From Buttiauxella sp965119215 (GTDB lineage: Bacteria; Pseudomonadota; Gammaproteobacteria; Enterobacterales; Enterobacteriaceae): a stretch of DNA of 64,000 nucleotides. This document shows positions 52,096-60,948 of this stretch, one piece after another; the first letter of the stretch is position 1; every line of letters begins with the position of its first letter. The DNA lies in the NCBI GenBank assembly GCA_965119215.1, contig CBCPKK010000017.1, positions 1-64,000 of the forward strand. The letters are read 5' to 3'. The notes under the pieces are model-generated. The model was given only the letters and a program-made list of their open reading frames with translations, ran no database searches and was not told where the DNA came from. The position numbers and the translations under genes are program-made.

Positions 52096-54762
52096 ATGCT
52101 GGCAGTAAAAAGAGTTTTGCTTGACTATGAATTATCTTTATCGGGTGTTGATAAATTCCCCGTCATTGGATGGGAGATTGAAAGTAACCATAAAAATGTC
52201 AGGCAGGTTTCTTATCAATTACAGATTAGCTGTGATAAATACTTTGACGATATTTTGTTTGATAGTGGTGATGTCATCAGCGATATATCAGTGAATATTA
52301 TTGTTGATGGGGTGGTTTTACGCCCATCAGCAGCTTATCTTTTACGGGTTAAAATTAATGATAACCATGGCGATATAAGCCCGTGGAGTCCTGTTGCTGA
52401 GTTTGTTTCCGGCATGGTTGATAAACCATGGACGGCAGATTTTATCTCTGGGGAAAATGCTGAGGATAAGGATAATTCCAAAGTCACTTTGCTAAGAAAA
52501 GAGTTTGTTCTAAACAAGAATGTGGCTGTAAGTTCTGCTTTTGTCCATGTCTCAGCACTGGGCATTTATCAGCTTTACCTTAACGGTAATAAAGTAGGTG
52601 ATGATGTACTGACCCCTGGCTGGACGAGCTATCAAAATCATCTGCTTTACCAAACGTATGATCTTACCGAACAGGTTCAGCGTGGCGACAATGCCATTGG
52701 TGCTGAACTGGCGGCCGGTTGGTACAAAGGCGATATGGGCTTTACGCGTGCGCGGAATTATTACGGTGAGCGAACAGCACTTATTTGCCAGCTGGTTATT
52801 AATTATGAAGATGGAAGCACGCAAACCGTCATAACGGATAATTCCTGGCGCGCAGACGATTCAGCCATATTGTTCGCAGAAATTTATGACGGCGAAATTT
52901 ACGATGCGAACCAGGAACAAGACGGCTGGAATAAACCTGGTTTTGACGCCTCGCTTTGGCGTTCCGTTGATCTTGTCGAGTACAATAAAGAAACGCTGAC
53001 GGCTCAAGGTGCCTGCAAAGTAAAAAAAATAGAAGTGCTAAAACCGCTCTCTATTATTACCACGCCGCAGGGTGATACGGTCATCGACTTTGGGCAAAAC
53101 CTTAGCGGCTGGGTTGAATTTAACGTTACCGGCAAGCGTGGAGAAAAAGTCGTTCTGCGCCATTTTGAAGTGCTGGACGCGGATGGCAATGTCTACCTTG
53201 ATAACTTGCGCTCGGCTAAGCAACGAATTGAGTACGTGTTAAAAGGTGACGCGCAGGAAGTTTATCATCCTCGCTTTACGTACCAGGGCTTCCGCTATGT
53301 GAAGGTCGAAAGTTATCCCGGAACGGTTTTAGCGGAGAACTTCAAAGCGTTGGTACTCCATTCAGAAATGGCAAGAACGGGTTACTTTAGCTGTTCAAAT
53401 AACGAATTAAATCAGCTGCATCACAATATTTTGTGGGGGCTGAAAGGAAACTTTGTCGATGTGCCGACCGACTGCCCGCAGCGTGATGAGCGATTAGGCT
53501 GGACGGGCGATGCGCAGATATTTTGCCGTACTGCCAGCTACCTGATGCAAACCAGAAACTTCTTCTCCAAATGGCTAACGGATTTGAAGTTCGACCAAAC
53601 GCCGGAAGGCGGTGTGCCGCATGTCGTTCCTGATATTCTTACTGGTTATTGTGAAAACGATATTAATCTGGCGAATGGCAGTACGCATTCGGCGGCTGCC
53701 TGGGCTGATGCCGCAGTTATCAATCCGTGGACGATGTACCTGATGTACGGTGATATCCGTATTCTGGAACAGCAGTACGAGAGCATGAAAAATTGGGTTG
53801 AGTTTATGTTGGCTCACTCGGAGAACCTTATCTGGCGCTATAAATTACAGTTTGGTGACTGGGTCGCGCTCGATGCGAAAGAGGGCAGCTATTTTGGCGC
53901 AACGCCGGTAGACCTTGTTTGTACGGCTTATTTTGCTCATTCAACACGGTTGTTTAGCCTGGCCGCTAAAGCACTGGGGCGAACAGACGATTTCCAGAAG
54001 TACCAGGCTTTGCAGCAGCAAATCGAGCAGCGTTTTCAGGATGAGTTTTTCACCCCTTCAGGAAGACTTGCCGCAAGAACTCAGACGGCTCATATCCTTG
54101 CTCTCTATTTCAACCTGGTACCCGAAGCGTTCAGGGAGCGCACGGTGAATACGTTGGTTGAGCTTTTACATGAACATGGTGGCCATCTGGTGACAGGGTT
54201 TGTTGGTACGCCTTACTTCTGCCACGCACTTAGCCAAAACGGGCGTGAAAAAGAAGCCTGGAATTTGTTGTTAAAAGACGATTTCCCTTCATGGCTGTAT
54301 CAGGTGAAGGCGGGGGCGACGACCATCTGGGAGCATTGGGATGGCATTAAGCCTGATGGCTCCATGTGGAGCGCCGAAATGAACTCCTTTAACCATTATG
54401 CCTATGGCGCAGTGGGCGAGTGGTTATATCGCTGCGTTGCGGGTATTGAGGTGGATGAGAATGAACCAGGCTTTAAACACGTGTTCATTGCTCCGGTTAT
54501 CGGTGGTGATGTTTCATGGGTCGAGGCGGCGTATCACTCTGTATATGGTGAAATTTCGGTCAACTGGAAAGTGTGTGACAGCGAACAGGGGAAAATCGTT
54601 ACGTTGAATATTCAGGTTCCACACAATACTCACGCAACAATCAAGCTTTCAGCTCTGCGAGAAGTCATTGAAGCGCAGGACGTGAAGTTTGTACAGGAAG
54701 ATGAGCACGCGACGGCACAAGTGGGATCGGGAGATTATCAACTGGCGTATCTTTGCGTATAG
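52096..54762 (+). CDS. Alpha-L-rhamnosidase, glycoside hydrolase family 78
   Basis: This is an 888-residue enzyme releasing L-rhamnose from glycosides. N-terminal beta domains (including a WTADFISGE segment and the VSALGIYQLYLNGNKVGDDV region) precede the (alpha/alpha)6 catalytic domain. That domain carries the GH78 motif DCPQRDERLGWTGDAQIF, with the catalytic acid Glu, and later IWEHWDGIKPDGSMW. No signal peptide is visible, so it acts in the cytoplasm. AAGGAG at 52081-52086 fits the ATG at 52096; a GTG at 52087 is too close to it. It follows the transporter after 26 bases in one operon. Confidence 0.92.
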   Translation: MLAVKRVLLDYELSLSGVDKFPVIGWEIESNHKNVRQVSYQLQISCDKYFDDILFDSGDVISDISVNIIVDGVVLRPSAAYLLRVKINDNHGDISPWSPVAEFVSGMVDKPWTADFISGENAEDKDNSKVTLLRKEFVLNKNVAVSSAFVHVSALGIYQLYLNGNKVGDDVLTPGWTSYQNHLLYQTYDLTEQVQRGDNAIGAELAAGWYKGDMGFTRARNYYGERTALICQLVINYEDGSTQTVITDNSWRADDSAILFAEIYDGEIYDANQEQDGWNKPGFDASLWRSVDLVEYNKETLTAQGACKVKKIEVLKPLSIITTPQGDTVIDFGQNLSGWVEFNVTGKRGEKVVLRHFEVLDADGNVYLDNLRSAKQRIEYVLKGDAQEVYHPRFTYQGFRYVKVESYPGTVLAENFKALVLHSEMARTGYFSCSNNELNQLHHNILWGLKGNFVDVPTDCPQRDERLGWTGDAQIFCRTASYLMQTRNFFSKWLTDLKFDQTPEGGVPHVVPDILTGYCENDINLANGSTHSAAAWADAAVINPWTMYLMYGDIRILEQQYESMKNWVEFMLAHSENLIWRYKLQFGDWVALDAKEGSYFGATPVDLVCTAYFAHSTRLFSLAAKALGRTDDFQKYQALQQQIEQRFQDEFFTPSGRLAARTQTAHILALYFNLVPEAFRERTVNTLVELLHEHGGHLVTGFVGTPYFCHALSQNGREKEAWNLLLKDDFPSWLYQVKAGATTIWEHWDGIKPDGSMWSAEMNSFNHYAYGAVGEWLYRCVAGIEVDENEPGFKHVFIAPVIGGDVSWVEAAYHSVYGEISVNWKVCDSEQGKIVTLNIQVPHNTHATIKLSALREVIEAQDVKFVQEDEHATAQVGSGDYQLAYLCV

Positions 54763-54782
54763 CTCAATAAAAAAGGCAAACA

Positions 54783-54809
54783 AAAACGGCACCACAAGGG
54801 TGCCGTTTT
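54783..54809. terminator. Bidirectional terminator between rhamnosidase and crr
   Basis: AAAACGGCACC-ACAAG-GGTGCCGTTTT is a perfect 11-base stem with A and T tracts at both ends. It can end the rhamnoside operon rightward and the pts operon leftward. Confidence 0.9.
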
Positions 54810-54825
54810 CTATTGTGCGGACAGC

Positions 54826-55335
54826 TTACTTCTTGATACGGATTACCGGGGTTTCGCCCACAGTCACGCTACCAGTCAGTTTGATCAGCTCTTTGATTTC
54901 GTCCATGTTGGAGATAACAACCGGAGTCAGGGTAGACTTCGCTTTCTCTTCCAGCAGGGCCAAATCAAATTCAATTACCACGTCGCCTTTCTTAACACGC
55001 TGGCCTTCTTCTGCGATACGCTTGAAGCCTTCGCCTTTCAGTTCAACAGTGTCGATACCGAAGTGGACGAACAGTTCAATGCCGCTATCGGATTCGATAG
55101 AGAAAGCATGGTTAGTTTCGAAGATTTTACCGATGGTGCCGTCAACCGGAGCAACCATTTTGTTGCCAGTCGGTTTAATTGCAATACCATCACCAACGAT
55201 CTTCTCGGCGAAAACAACATCTGGAACATCTTCAATATTGACGATTTCGCCAGAAAGTGGGGCAACAATCTCAATGGTTCCGGTGTCTTTTTTATCATCA
55301 GAAACCAGAGATTTCAGTTTATCAAACAAACCCAT
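54826..55335 (-). CDS. crr: PTS glucose-specific enzyme IIA (EIIA-Glc)
   Basis: This is a 169-residue cytoplasmic phosphocarrier. The phosphorylated histidine lies in LFVHFGIDTVELKGEGF, and the protein is nearly identical to E. coli Crr. It passes phosphate from HPr to the glucose permease and, depending on its phosphorylation state, controls adenylate cyclase and blocks sugar permeases (inducer exclusion). It is the last gene of ptsH-ptsI-crr. Confidence 0.98.
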   Translation of the reverse strand: MGLFDKLKSLVSDDKKDTGTIEIVAPLSGEIVNIEDVPDVVFAEKIVGDGIAIKPTGNKMVAPVDGTIGKIFETNHAFSIESDSGIELFVHFGIDTVELKGEGFKRIAEEGQRVKKGDVVIEFDLALLEEKAKSTLTPVVISNMDEIKELIKLTGSVTVGETPVIRIKK

Positions 55336-55375
55336 GATCTTCTCCTAAGCAGTAAATTGGGCCGCATCCGGTGGA

Positions 55376-57103
55376 TTAGCAGATTGTTTTTTCTTCAATG
55401 AACTTGTTAACCAGCGTCATTAACTCGTCCGTTGTCGGTTGAGCAAGAGCTTGCTCTGCTAACACCTTCGCATCTTCGAAGTTCGTGTTACGAATAATCT
55501 TCTTAATGCGCGGGATAGAAATGGCACTCATACTAAATTCGTCCAGACCCATACCCAGCAACAGAAGTGTAGCACGTTCATCGCCCGCAAGCTCACCACA
55601 CATTCCGGTCCATTTACCTTCAGCATGAGAAGCATCAATAACTTGCTTAATCAGAGTCAGTACGGACGGCGACATTGGTTGATAAAGATGCGAGATCATA
55701 TCATTACCACGGTCAACAGCCAGGGTGTACTGCGTCAGATCATTGGTACCGATACTAAAGAAGTCGACTTCTTTTGCCAGGTGGCGAGCAATCGTGGCCG
55801 CAGCCGGAGTCTCAACCATCACGCCAACTTCGATAGTTTCGTCAAACGCTTTGCCTTCTTCACGCAGCTGCGCCTTCATGATTTCAATCTCAGCTTTCAG
55901 TGCACGCACTTCTTCAACAGAGATAATCATTGGGAACATGATACGTAATTTACCGAAAGCGGAAGCACGCAGAATAGCGCGTACCTGAGCGTGCAGGATC
56001 TCTTTACGATCCATAGCGATACGGATTGCACGCCAGCCCAGGAACGGGTTCTCTTCTTTCGGGAAGTTCATGTACGGCAGCTCTTTGTCGCCACCGATAT
56101 CCATGGTACGCACGATAACTGCTTGTGAGCCACAGGCTTCAGCAACAGCTTTGTACGCCGCGAACTGCTCATCTTCAGTTGGCAGTGAATCACGGTCCAT
56201 GAACAGGAATTCTGTACGATACAGACCTACACCTTCTGCACCATTGCGCTCTGCACCGTCGATATCACGAACAGTACCGATGTTTGCGCAAACTTCTACC
56301 TGATGACCATCGAGAGTGATTGCTGGCAGGTCTTTCAGTTTTGCCAGTTCAGCTTTCTCAGAAGCGACCTGTTGCTGTGCAGCACGCAGGGCTTCGATCT
56401 CGTCGTTGGTTGGGTTAACGTAAACTTTATTGTTAACAGCATCGAGGATCAGGTAATCGCCGGTTTTCACCTGGCTGGTTACGCTACCGGTACCCACGAT
56501 CGCTGGCAGTTCAAGAGAACGCGCCATGATAGAAGTGTGGGAGGTGCGGCCGCCGATATCGGTGATGAAACCCAGAACCTTTTGCAGGTTAAGCTGTGCG
56601 GTTTCTGACGGAGTCAAATCTTTAGCAACCAGGATAACTTCATCCTGAATGGAGCTAAGGTCGATAATAGCCAGACCAAGGATATTGCGCAGCAGACGCT
56701 TACCGATGTCACGTACGTCAGCCGCACGTTCTTTCAGGTATTCATCGTCTAATTCTTCCAGCGCGACCGCCTGGCCTTCGATAATTTGATGAGCCGCTGC
56801 ATCAGCAGTCGCTAATTCATCTTTTATAAGGGCTATGATTTCCTGCTCAAGCTCTTCGTCTTCCAGCAACATAATGTGGCCTTCGAAGATAGCTTCCTTT
56901 TCTTCACCGAAGGTCTCGCCAGCTTTAATTTTGATCGCTTCTAACTGTGCTGACGCTTTGGCGCGCCCGCTTAAGAAACGTTCAATTTCCTGCGCAACAT
57001 TGTCTGCAGAAATTTTCTTCCGGTCGATGACAATCTCATCTTCCTTCAGCAAAAGTGCCTTGCCGAAAGCGATACCCGGGGATGCTAAAATGCCTGAAAT
57101 CAT
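55376..57103 (-). CDS. ptsI: PTS enzyme I
   Basis: This is a 575-residue phosphotransferase that takes phosphate from phosphoenolpyruvate and gives it to HPr. The active-site histidine lies in GGRTSHTSIMARSLELPAIV, and the PEP-binding C-terminal domain contains EGVGLYRTEFLFMDR and FFSIGTNDLTQYTLAVDR. It is second in the operon, 44 bases after ptsH and 40 bases before crr. Confidence 0.98.
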   Translation of the reverse strand: MISGILASPGIAFGKALLLKEDEIVIDRKKISADNVAQEIERFLSGRAKASAQLEAIKIKAGETFGEEKEAIFEGHIMLLEDEELEQEIIALIKDELATADAAAHQIIEGQAVALEELDDEYLKERAADVRDIGKRLLRNILGLAIIDLSSIQDEVILVAKDLTPSETAQLNLQKVLGFITDIGGRTSHTSIMARSLELPAIVGTGSVTSQVKTGDYLILDAVNNKVYVNPTNDEIEALRAAQQQVASEKAELAKLKDLPAITLDGHQVEVCANIGTVRDIDGAERNGAEGVGLYRTEFLFMDRDSLPTEDEQFAAYKAVAEACGSQAVIVRTMDIGGDKELPYMNFPKEENPFLGWRAIRIAMDRKEILHAQVRAILRASAFGKLRIMFPMIISVEEVRALKAEIEIMKAQLREEGKAFDETIEVGVMVETPAAATIARHLAKEVDFFSIGTNDLTQYTLAVDRGNDMISHLYQPMSPSVLTLIKQVIDASHAEGKWTGMCGELAGDERATLLLLGMGLDEFSMSAISIPRIKKIIRNTNFEDAKVLAEQALAQPTTDELMTLVNKFIEEKTIC

Positions 57104-57147
57104 AACCCTACCTTACTTGTGACTGATATTTACGAAGAACCCAGAAC

Positions 57148-57405
57148 TTACTCGAGTTCAGCCATCAGTTTTACCAGATGCTCAACTGCTTTCTGATCAT
57201 CTTCGCCTTCAGCGGAGATGGTCACAACGGTACCTTGAGTCAGGCCCAGAGTTTGCAGTTTGAACAGGCTTTTTGCGCTTGCGCTTTTGCCGTTGGAGGT
57301 CACAGTGATCTCAGAAGTGAAGCCTTTAGCTTCTTTAACGAACTGAGCAGCAGGGCGGGTATGCAGACCGTTTGGAGCGGTGATGGTAACTTCTTGCTGG
57401 AACAT
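57148..57405 (-). CDS. ptsH: PTS phosphocarrier protein HPr
   Basis: This is an 85-residue phosphocarrier. The phosphorylated His15 lies in NGLHTRPAAQFVKEAK and the Ser46-type region in KSLFKLQTLGLTQG. It is first in the ptsH-ptsI-crr operon and is nearly identical to the E. coli protein. Confidence 0.98.
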   Translation of the reverse strand: MFQQEVTITAPNGLHTRPAAQFVKEAKGFTSEITVTSNGKSASAKSLFKLQTLGLTQGTVVTISAEGEDDQKAVEHLVKLMAELE

Positions 57406-57748
57406 TGTATTTCCCCAACTTATAGGTTTAGTGTTCTGGAACTAAAGTCTAGCCTGGTGGCAAAACTTTAGCCTGATAGTTAGCGTCGACGTTAACTGTA
57501 ACTCTACGCGACACGGGATGCTTTCGGGAACTGCGAAATGTGCTCTGGCATTAACCATGCGCTTCGCGGTTCGCTCGTCATTAATCATTATGCCGTGAAA
57601 TGTGATTTTGCACCAAATCGTTAAATCGATTCAGCAGACGTATCTCACATTTCGATTAATTTCGCGCATCAAAATAATTTGCTGGATAGATACCAGACCT
57701 GACGAAATGACGCAATGGCAGGGTAGCCAAAAGTTTGACGAATGCCAC
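57406..57748 (-). promoter_or_regulatory. pts operon leader and promoter region
   Basis: The 343 bases between ptsH and the cysK terminator hold no gene that I can support. They must contain the ptsH promoters and leader. A CRP-like half-site, AAATGTGA with a weak right half, lies near 57598-57614, and a CTCACATTT half-site lies near 57645-57653. Both are plausible for this CRP-controlled operon, but neither is a strong match. Confidence 0.4.
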
Positions 57749-57776
57749 AAAAAAGCACCCATCCGGGTGCTTTTTT
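57749..57776 (-). terminator. Terminator after cysK
   Basis: AAAAAAGCACCC-ATCC-GGGTGCTTTTTT is a perfect 12-base stem with A and T tracts, 22 bases past the cysK stop codon. It separates cysK from the pts promoter region. Confidence 0.9.
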
Positions 57777-57798
57777 ACACAAAATTACCTGACGGATA

Positions 57799-58770
57799 TC
57801 ACTGTTGCAGTTCTTTTTCAGTGAAAAGATCGGCAAACAGGGCAGTGCTCAGGTAGCGCTCCCCGGAAGATGGCAGTATAACCACAATGTTTTTATTGGT
57901 AAATGCTTCATCTTCTTGAAGTTTTAGTGCTGCTGCGACTGCCGCACCGGAAGAAATTCCAGCCAGAATACCTTCTTCTTCCATCAAGCGGCGCGCAGTT
58001 GAGATGGCTTCGTCGTTTGTGATGGCAATTACTTTGTCGATAAGCTTCAAATCCAGGTTACCTGGAATGAAACCGGCACCGATACCCTGAATTTTGTGTG
58101 GACCAGGTTTAATTTCTTCACCCGCCAGCGCCTGAGCGATGACTGGAGAGTCCGTTGGTTCAACGGCGACGCTGATAAGGTCAGTTTTGCCTTTGGTGTT
58201 TTTGATGTAGCGGCTAACGCCAGTCAGCGTGCCACCCGTACCCACACCGGCAATGAATACGTCTACTTCGCCATCTGTATCTTCCCAGATTTCTGGGCCA
58301 GTGGTTTTTTCGTGAATTTCCGGGTTTGCCGGATTGCTAAACTGTTGCAGCAGCAAGAATTTCTCTGGGTTGCTGGCCACAATCTCTTCCGCTTTTTGAA
58401 TCGCGCCTTTCATGCCTTTCGCGCCTTCAGTCAGTACCAGGGTGGCACCCAGTGCTTTCAGCAGTTTACGGCGTTCAATACTCATGGTTTCAGGCATGGT
58501 CAGCGTGAGCTTATAACCACGCGCTGCAGCAACATAAGCCAGTGCGATACCGGTATTGCCGCTGGTAGGCTCCACTAATTCGATGCCAGGCTTCAGTACA
58601 CCGCGTTTCTCGGCATCCCAAATCATATTGGCTCCGATACGGCATTTAACGCTAAAGCTCGGGTTACGGGACTCTACCTTGGCCAGGATGCGTCCATTAC
58701 CGATGCGGTTCAGTCGAACCAGCGGCGTATGACCGATAGTCAGAGAATTGTCTTCATAGATCTTGCTCAT
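57799..58770 (-). CDS. cysK: Cysteine synthase A
   Basis: This is a 323-residue PLP enzyme making cysteine from O-acetylserine and sulfide. The PLP lysine is in NPSFSVKCRIGANMIWDAEK; PTSGNTGIALAYVAAARGY and GVGTGGTLTGVSRYI are further family segments. It is the major cysteine synthase and the partner of serine acetyltransferase. Gene order pts-cysK-cysZ is conserved with E. coli. Confidence 0.97.
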   Translation of the reverse strand: MSKIYEDNSLTIGHTPLVRLNRIGNGRILAKVESRNPSFSVKCRIGANMIWDAEKRGVLKPGIELVEPTSGNTGIALAYVAAARGYKLTLTMPETMSIERRKLLKALGATLVLTEGAKGMKGAIQKAEEIVASNPEKFLLLQQFSNPANPEIHEKTTGPEIWEDTDGEVDVFIAGVGTGGTLTGVSRYIKNTKGKTDLISVAVEPTDSPVIAQALAGEEIKPGPHKIQGIGAGFIPGNLDLKLIDKVIAITNDEAISTARRLMEEEGILAGISSGAAVAAALKLQEDEAFTNKNIVVILPSSGERYLSTALFADLFTEKELQQ

Positions 58771-58895
58771 AACCCGTCCTTAACTGTATGAAATTTGGGA
58801 AACCTCATCAGCATACCTGCTTAGGCGTTATGCGGAAGTAAAGAAATCGTATATGTATATGTAGAAGGGAAATAAGCAGGAGCAAGAAGGAATAA

Positions 58896-58915
58896 GGAGC
58901 GGTATAAGCCGCTCC
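58896..58915 (-). terminator. Hairpin after cysZ
   Basis: GGAGCGG-TATAAG-CCGCTCC is a perfect 7-base stem, 7 bases past the cysZ stop codon. The following T tract is weak (CTTATTCCTT on the minus strand). Confidence 0.6.
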
Positions 58916-58922
58916 CGTAAAA

Positions 58923-59684
58923 TTACTTCCACATCGCGTGTTTTGGACGATAACAATCAACCCACATCGCGGTAGCACCGCAGACGGCGACGGGCATGAT
59001 AACCAGGTTCAGGAAAGGAATAAGCGTAAACAGACTGACCAGCGAGCCAAACTGCATGTTGATGACTTTTTTCTGACGCAGCGAAATACGCATTTCTTTG
59101 AACGGCACTTTATGGTTATCAAAGGGATAGTCGCAATACTGGATAGCCAGCATCCAGGCGCTAAACAAGAACCATAAAACCGGCGCAACGGTTTGCCCGA
59201 TACCTGGAATGAAATAGAGCACCAGCAGTACCAGCGCACGCGGGAGATACCAGGAAAGCTTTTGCCATTCACGTTTCATAATGCGCGGAACATCTTTCAT
59301 GATGCCAAACACGCCGGTGTCAGGCGGTGTCGCCCCAGTCAGACGCGCTTCGAGCTGTTCGGCCAACAAGCCATTGAAAGGGGCGGCAATCCAGTTCGCG
59401 ATAGTTGAGAAGAAATAACCAAATACCAGCAGAATAGAAACGACTGCCAATGGCCAAATCAGGTAGCTTAGCCACTGCAACCAATCCGGCACGTATGAAA
59501 GCAAGGTTGGAACCCAGACATCCAGGCGCGTAAACAGCCACCAGAATGCTCCACCCATCAATAAAATATTGACCAGCAGTGGCATGAGCACGAAACGTTT
59601 GATTCCTGGCTCGCGAACCAACTTCCAGCCCTGTGAAAAATAGTAAACGCCACTGCGTGGCACGCTTCCTGATGGTGAAACCAT
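58923..59684 (-). CDS. cysZ: Sulfate transporter CysZ
   Basis: This is a 253-residue inner-membrane protein with several hydrophobic helices (VNILLMGGAFWWLF, WPLAVVSILLVFGYFF) and YFFSTIANWIAAPFNGLLAE. It mediates sulfate uptake for cysteine synthesis and belongs to the DUF540/CysZ family. The start MVSPSGSVPRSG agrees with E. coli. It lies between cysK and the divergent zipA. Confidence 0.95.
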   Translation of the reverse strand: MVSPSGSVPRSGVYYFSQGWKLVREPGIKRFVLMPLLVNILLMGGAFWWLFTRLDVWVPTLLSYVPDWLQWLSYLIWPLAVVSILLVFGYFFSTIANWIAAPFNGLLAEQLEARLTGATPPDTGVFGIMKDVPRIMKREWQKLSWYLPRALVLLVLYFIPGIGQTVAPVLWFLFSAWMLAIQYCDYPFDNHKVPFKEMRISLRQKKVINMQFGSLVSLFTLIPFLNLVIMPVAVCGATAMWVDCYRPKHAMWK

Positions 59685-59914
59685 AATCTGAACGAACTCC
59701 TTTTGGTCATTGCAATGACATGCTGACCTATCATAACTGAGTGTCAGGAGAAAAACTTATTAGGAAATGGTCGAAAAAACAGCAAAAAACCGATTTCGAA
59801 CCATCTTTATGCTGAGAAAACCGTGTGCGCACTTGCACTTGAGCAAATGGGCAAATACTCTTAGAGAGTAAATGTTTGCCGCGGTGGCAAGGTGTTAGAA
59901 CAACAGAGAATATA

Positions 59915-60880
59915 ATGATGCAGGATTTGCGTCTGATATTAATCATTGTTGGCGCGATCGCCATAATAGCCTTACTGGTTCACGGTCTGTGGACAAGTCG
60001 TAAGGAACGTTCTTCCGTTTTTCGTGATCGTCCAATGAAGCGTTTGAAGTCAAAGCGTGACGAAATCGAGTCGGATGACGACGAGGCTGACGATGAGCAA
60101 GATGATGGAGTAGGTGAGGTGCGTGTGCGTCGGGTTAACTCTGCGCCGGAATCAACGACTCGCGAGCCAGAAATGTCTCGTCAGCCGCAAGCGCCTCAAC
60201 ATCAGTACGAACCTCCTTATGCTTCTGCGCAGCCGCGTCAGAATGCACCAGTGCCTCAACCTGAACCGGTTGTGCCACATCAGGAAGTACCTGTTGCGCC
60301 GACACATCAACAACCCGCACCTGTGCAGCCTGTTGTCCATCAACCAGTGGCACATCAACCGCAGCCAGTTGCACCGCACGCTCCGGTTCAACCGGTTCAG
60401 CATTCTGAACCGGTTGCCCAGCCTGCTCCGGCTCCGGAACCACCGGCTCGTCGTAAAGAGACGGTGATTGTGTTGAACGTTTCGGCTCACGCTGGCAGCA
60501 TGATTAACGGCGAGTTGCTGTTAAACAGTATTCAGCAAGCGGGCTTTATCTTTGGTGAGATGAATATTTTCCATCGCCACCTCAGTCCTGATGGTAGCGG
60601 TCCGGTTCTGTTTAGCCTCGCCAATATGGTTAAGCCTGGTTCGTTTGACCCAGAAAGCATGACGAACTTTGTCACACCTGGCGTGACAATCTTCATGCAG
60701 GTGCCGTCTTATGGCGACCCAGCGCAGAACTTTAAGTTGATGCTACAGTCCGGGCAGCATATTGCCGACGAAGTCGGTGGTGTGGTGTTAGACGACCAAC
60801 GCCGCATGATGACACCGCAAAAAATGCGTGAGTATCAGGATCGTATCCGCGAAGTGGTTGAAGCCAACGCCAGCGTTTGA
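59915..60880 (+). CDS. zipA: Cell division protein ZipA
   Basis: This is a 321-residue protein anchored by an N-terminal membrane helix (DLRLILIIVGAIAIIALLVHG). A charged segment and a long proline/glutamine-rich linker (about residues 60-190) follow, then the C-terminal FtsZ-binding domain (LLNSIQQAGFIFGEMNIFHR, VPSYGDPAQNFKLMLQ). It ties FtsZ to the membrane at the division septum. The start MMQDLRLI at 59915 is preferred; an upstream in-frame ATG at 59876 adds residues not found in the family. Confidence 0.96.
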   Translation: MMQDLRLILIIVGAIAIIALLVHGLWTSRKERSSVFRDRPMKRLKSKRDEIESDDDEADDEQDDGVGEVRVRRVNSAPESTTREPEMSRQPQAPQHQYEPPYASAQPRQNAPVPQPEPVVPHQEVPVAPTHQQPAPVQPVVHQPVAHQPQPVAPHAPVQPVQHSEPVAQPAPAPEPPARRKETVIVLNVSAHAGSMINGELLLNSIQQAGFIFGEMNIFHRHLSPDGSGPVLFSLANMVKPGSFDPESMTNFVTPGVTIFMQVPSYGDPAQNFKLMLQSGQHIADEVGGVVLDDQRRMMTPQKMREYQDRIREVVEANASV

Positions 60881-60906
60881 TACCCCTCCTGAATATGTTT
60901 CCCCCT

Positions 60907-60932
60907 AAACCCCCGCATGTCGGGGGTTTTTT
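60907..60932 (+). terminator. Terminator after zipA
   Basis: AAACCCCCG-CATGT-CGGGGGTTT followed by further T is a strong intrinsic terminator between zipA and ligA. It lies 17 bases before the ligA start, so ligA must use a promoter overlapping this region or read-through. Confidence 0.88.
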
Positions 60933-60948
60933 ATATTGATGGTGCGAT

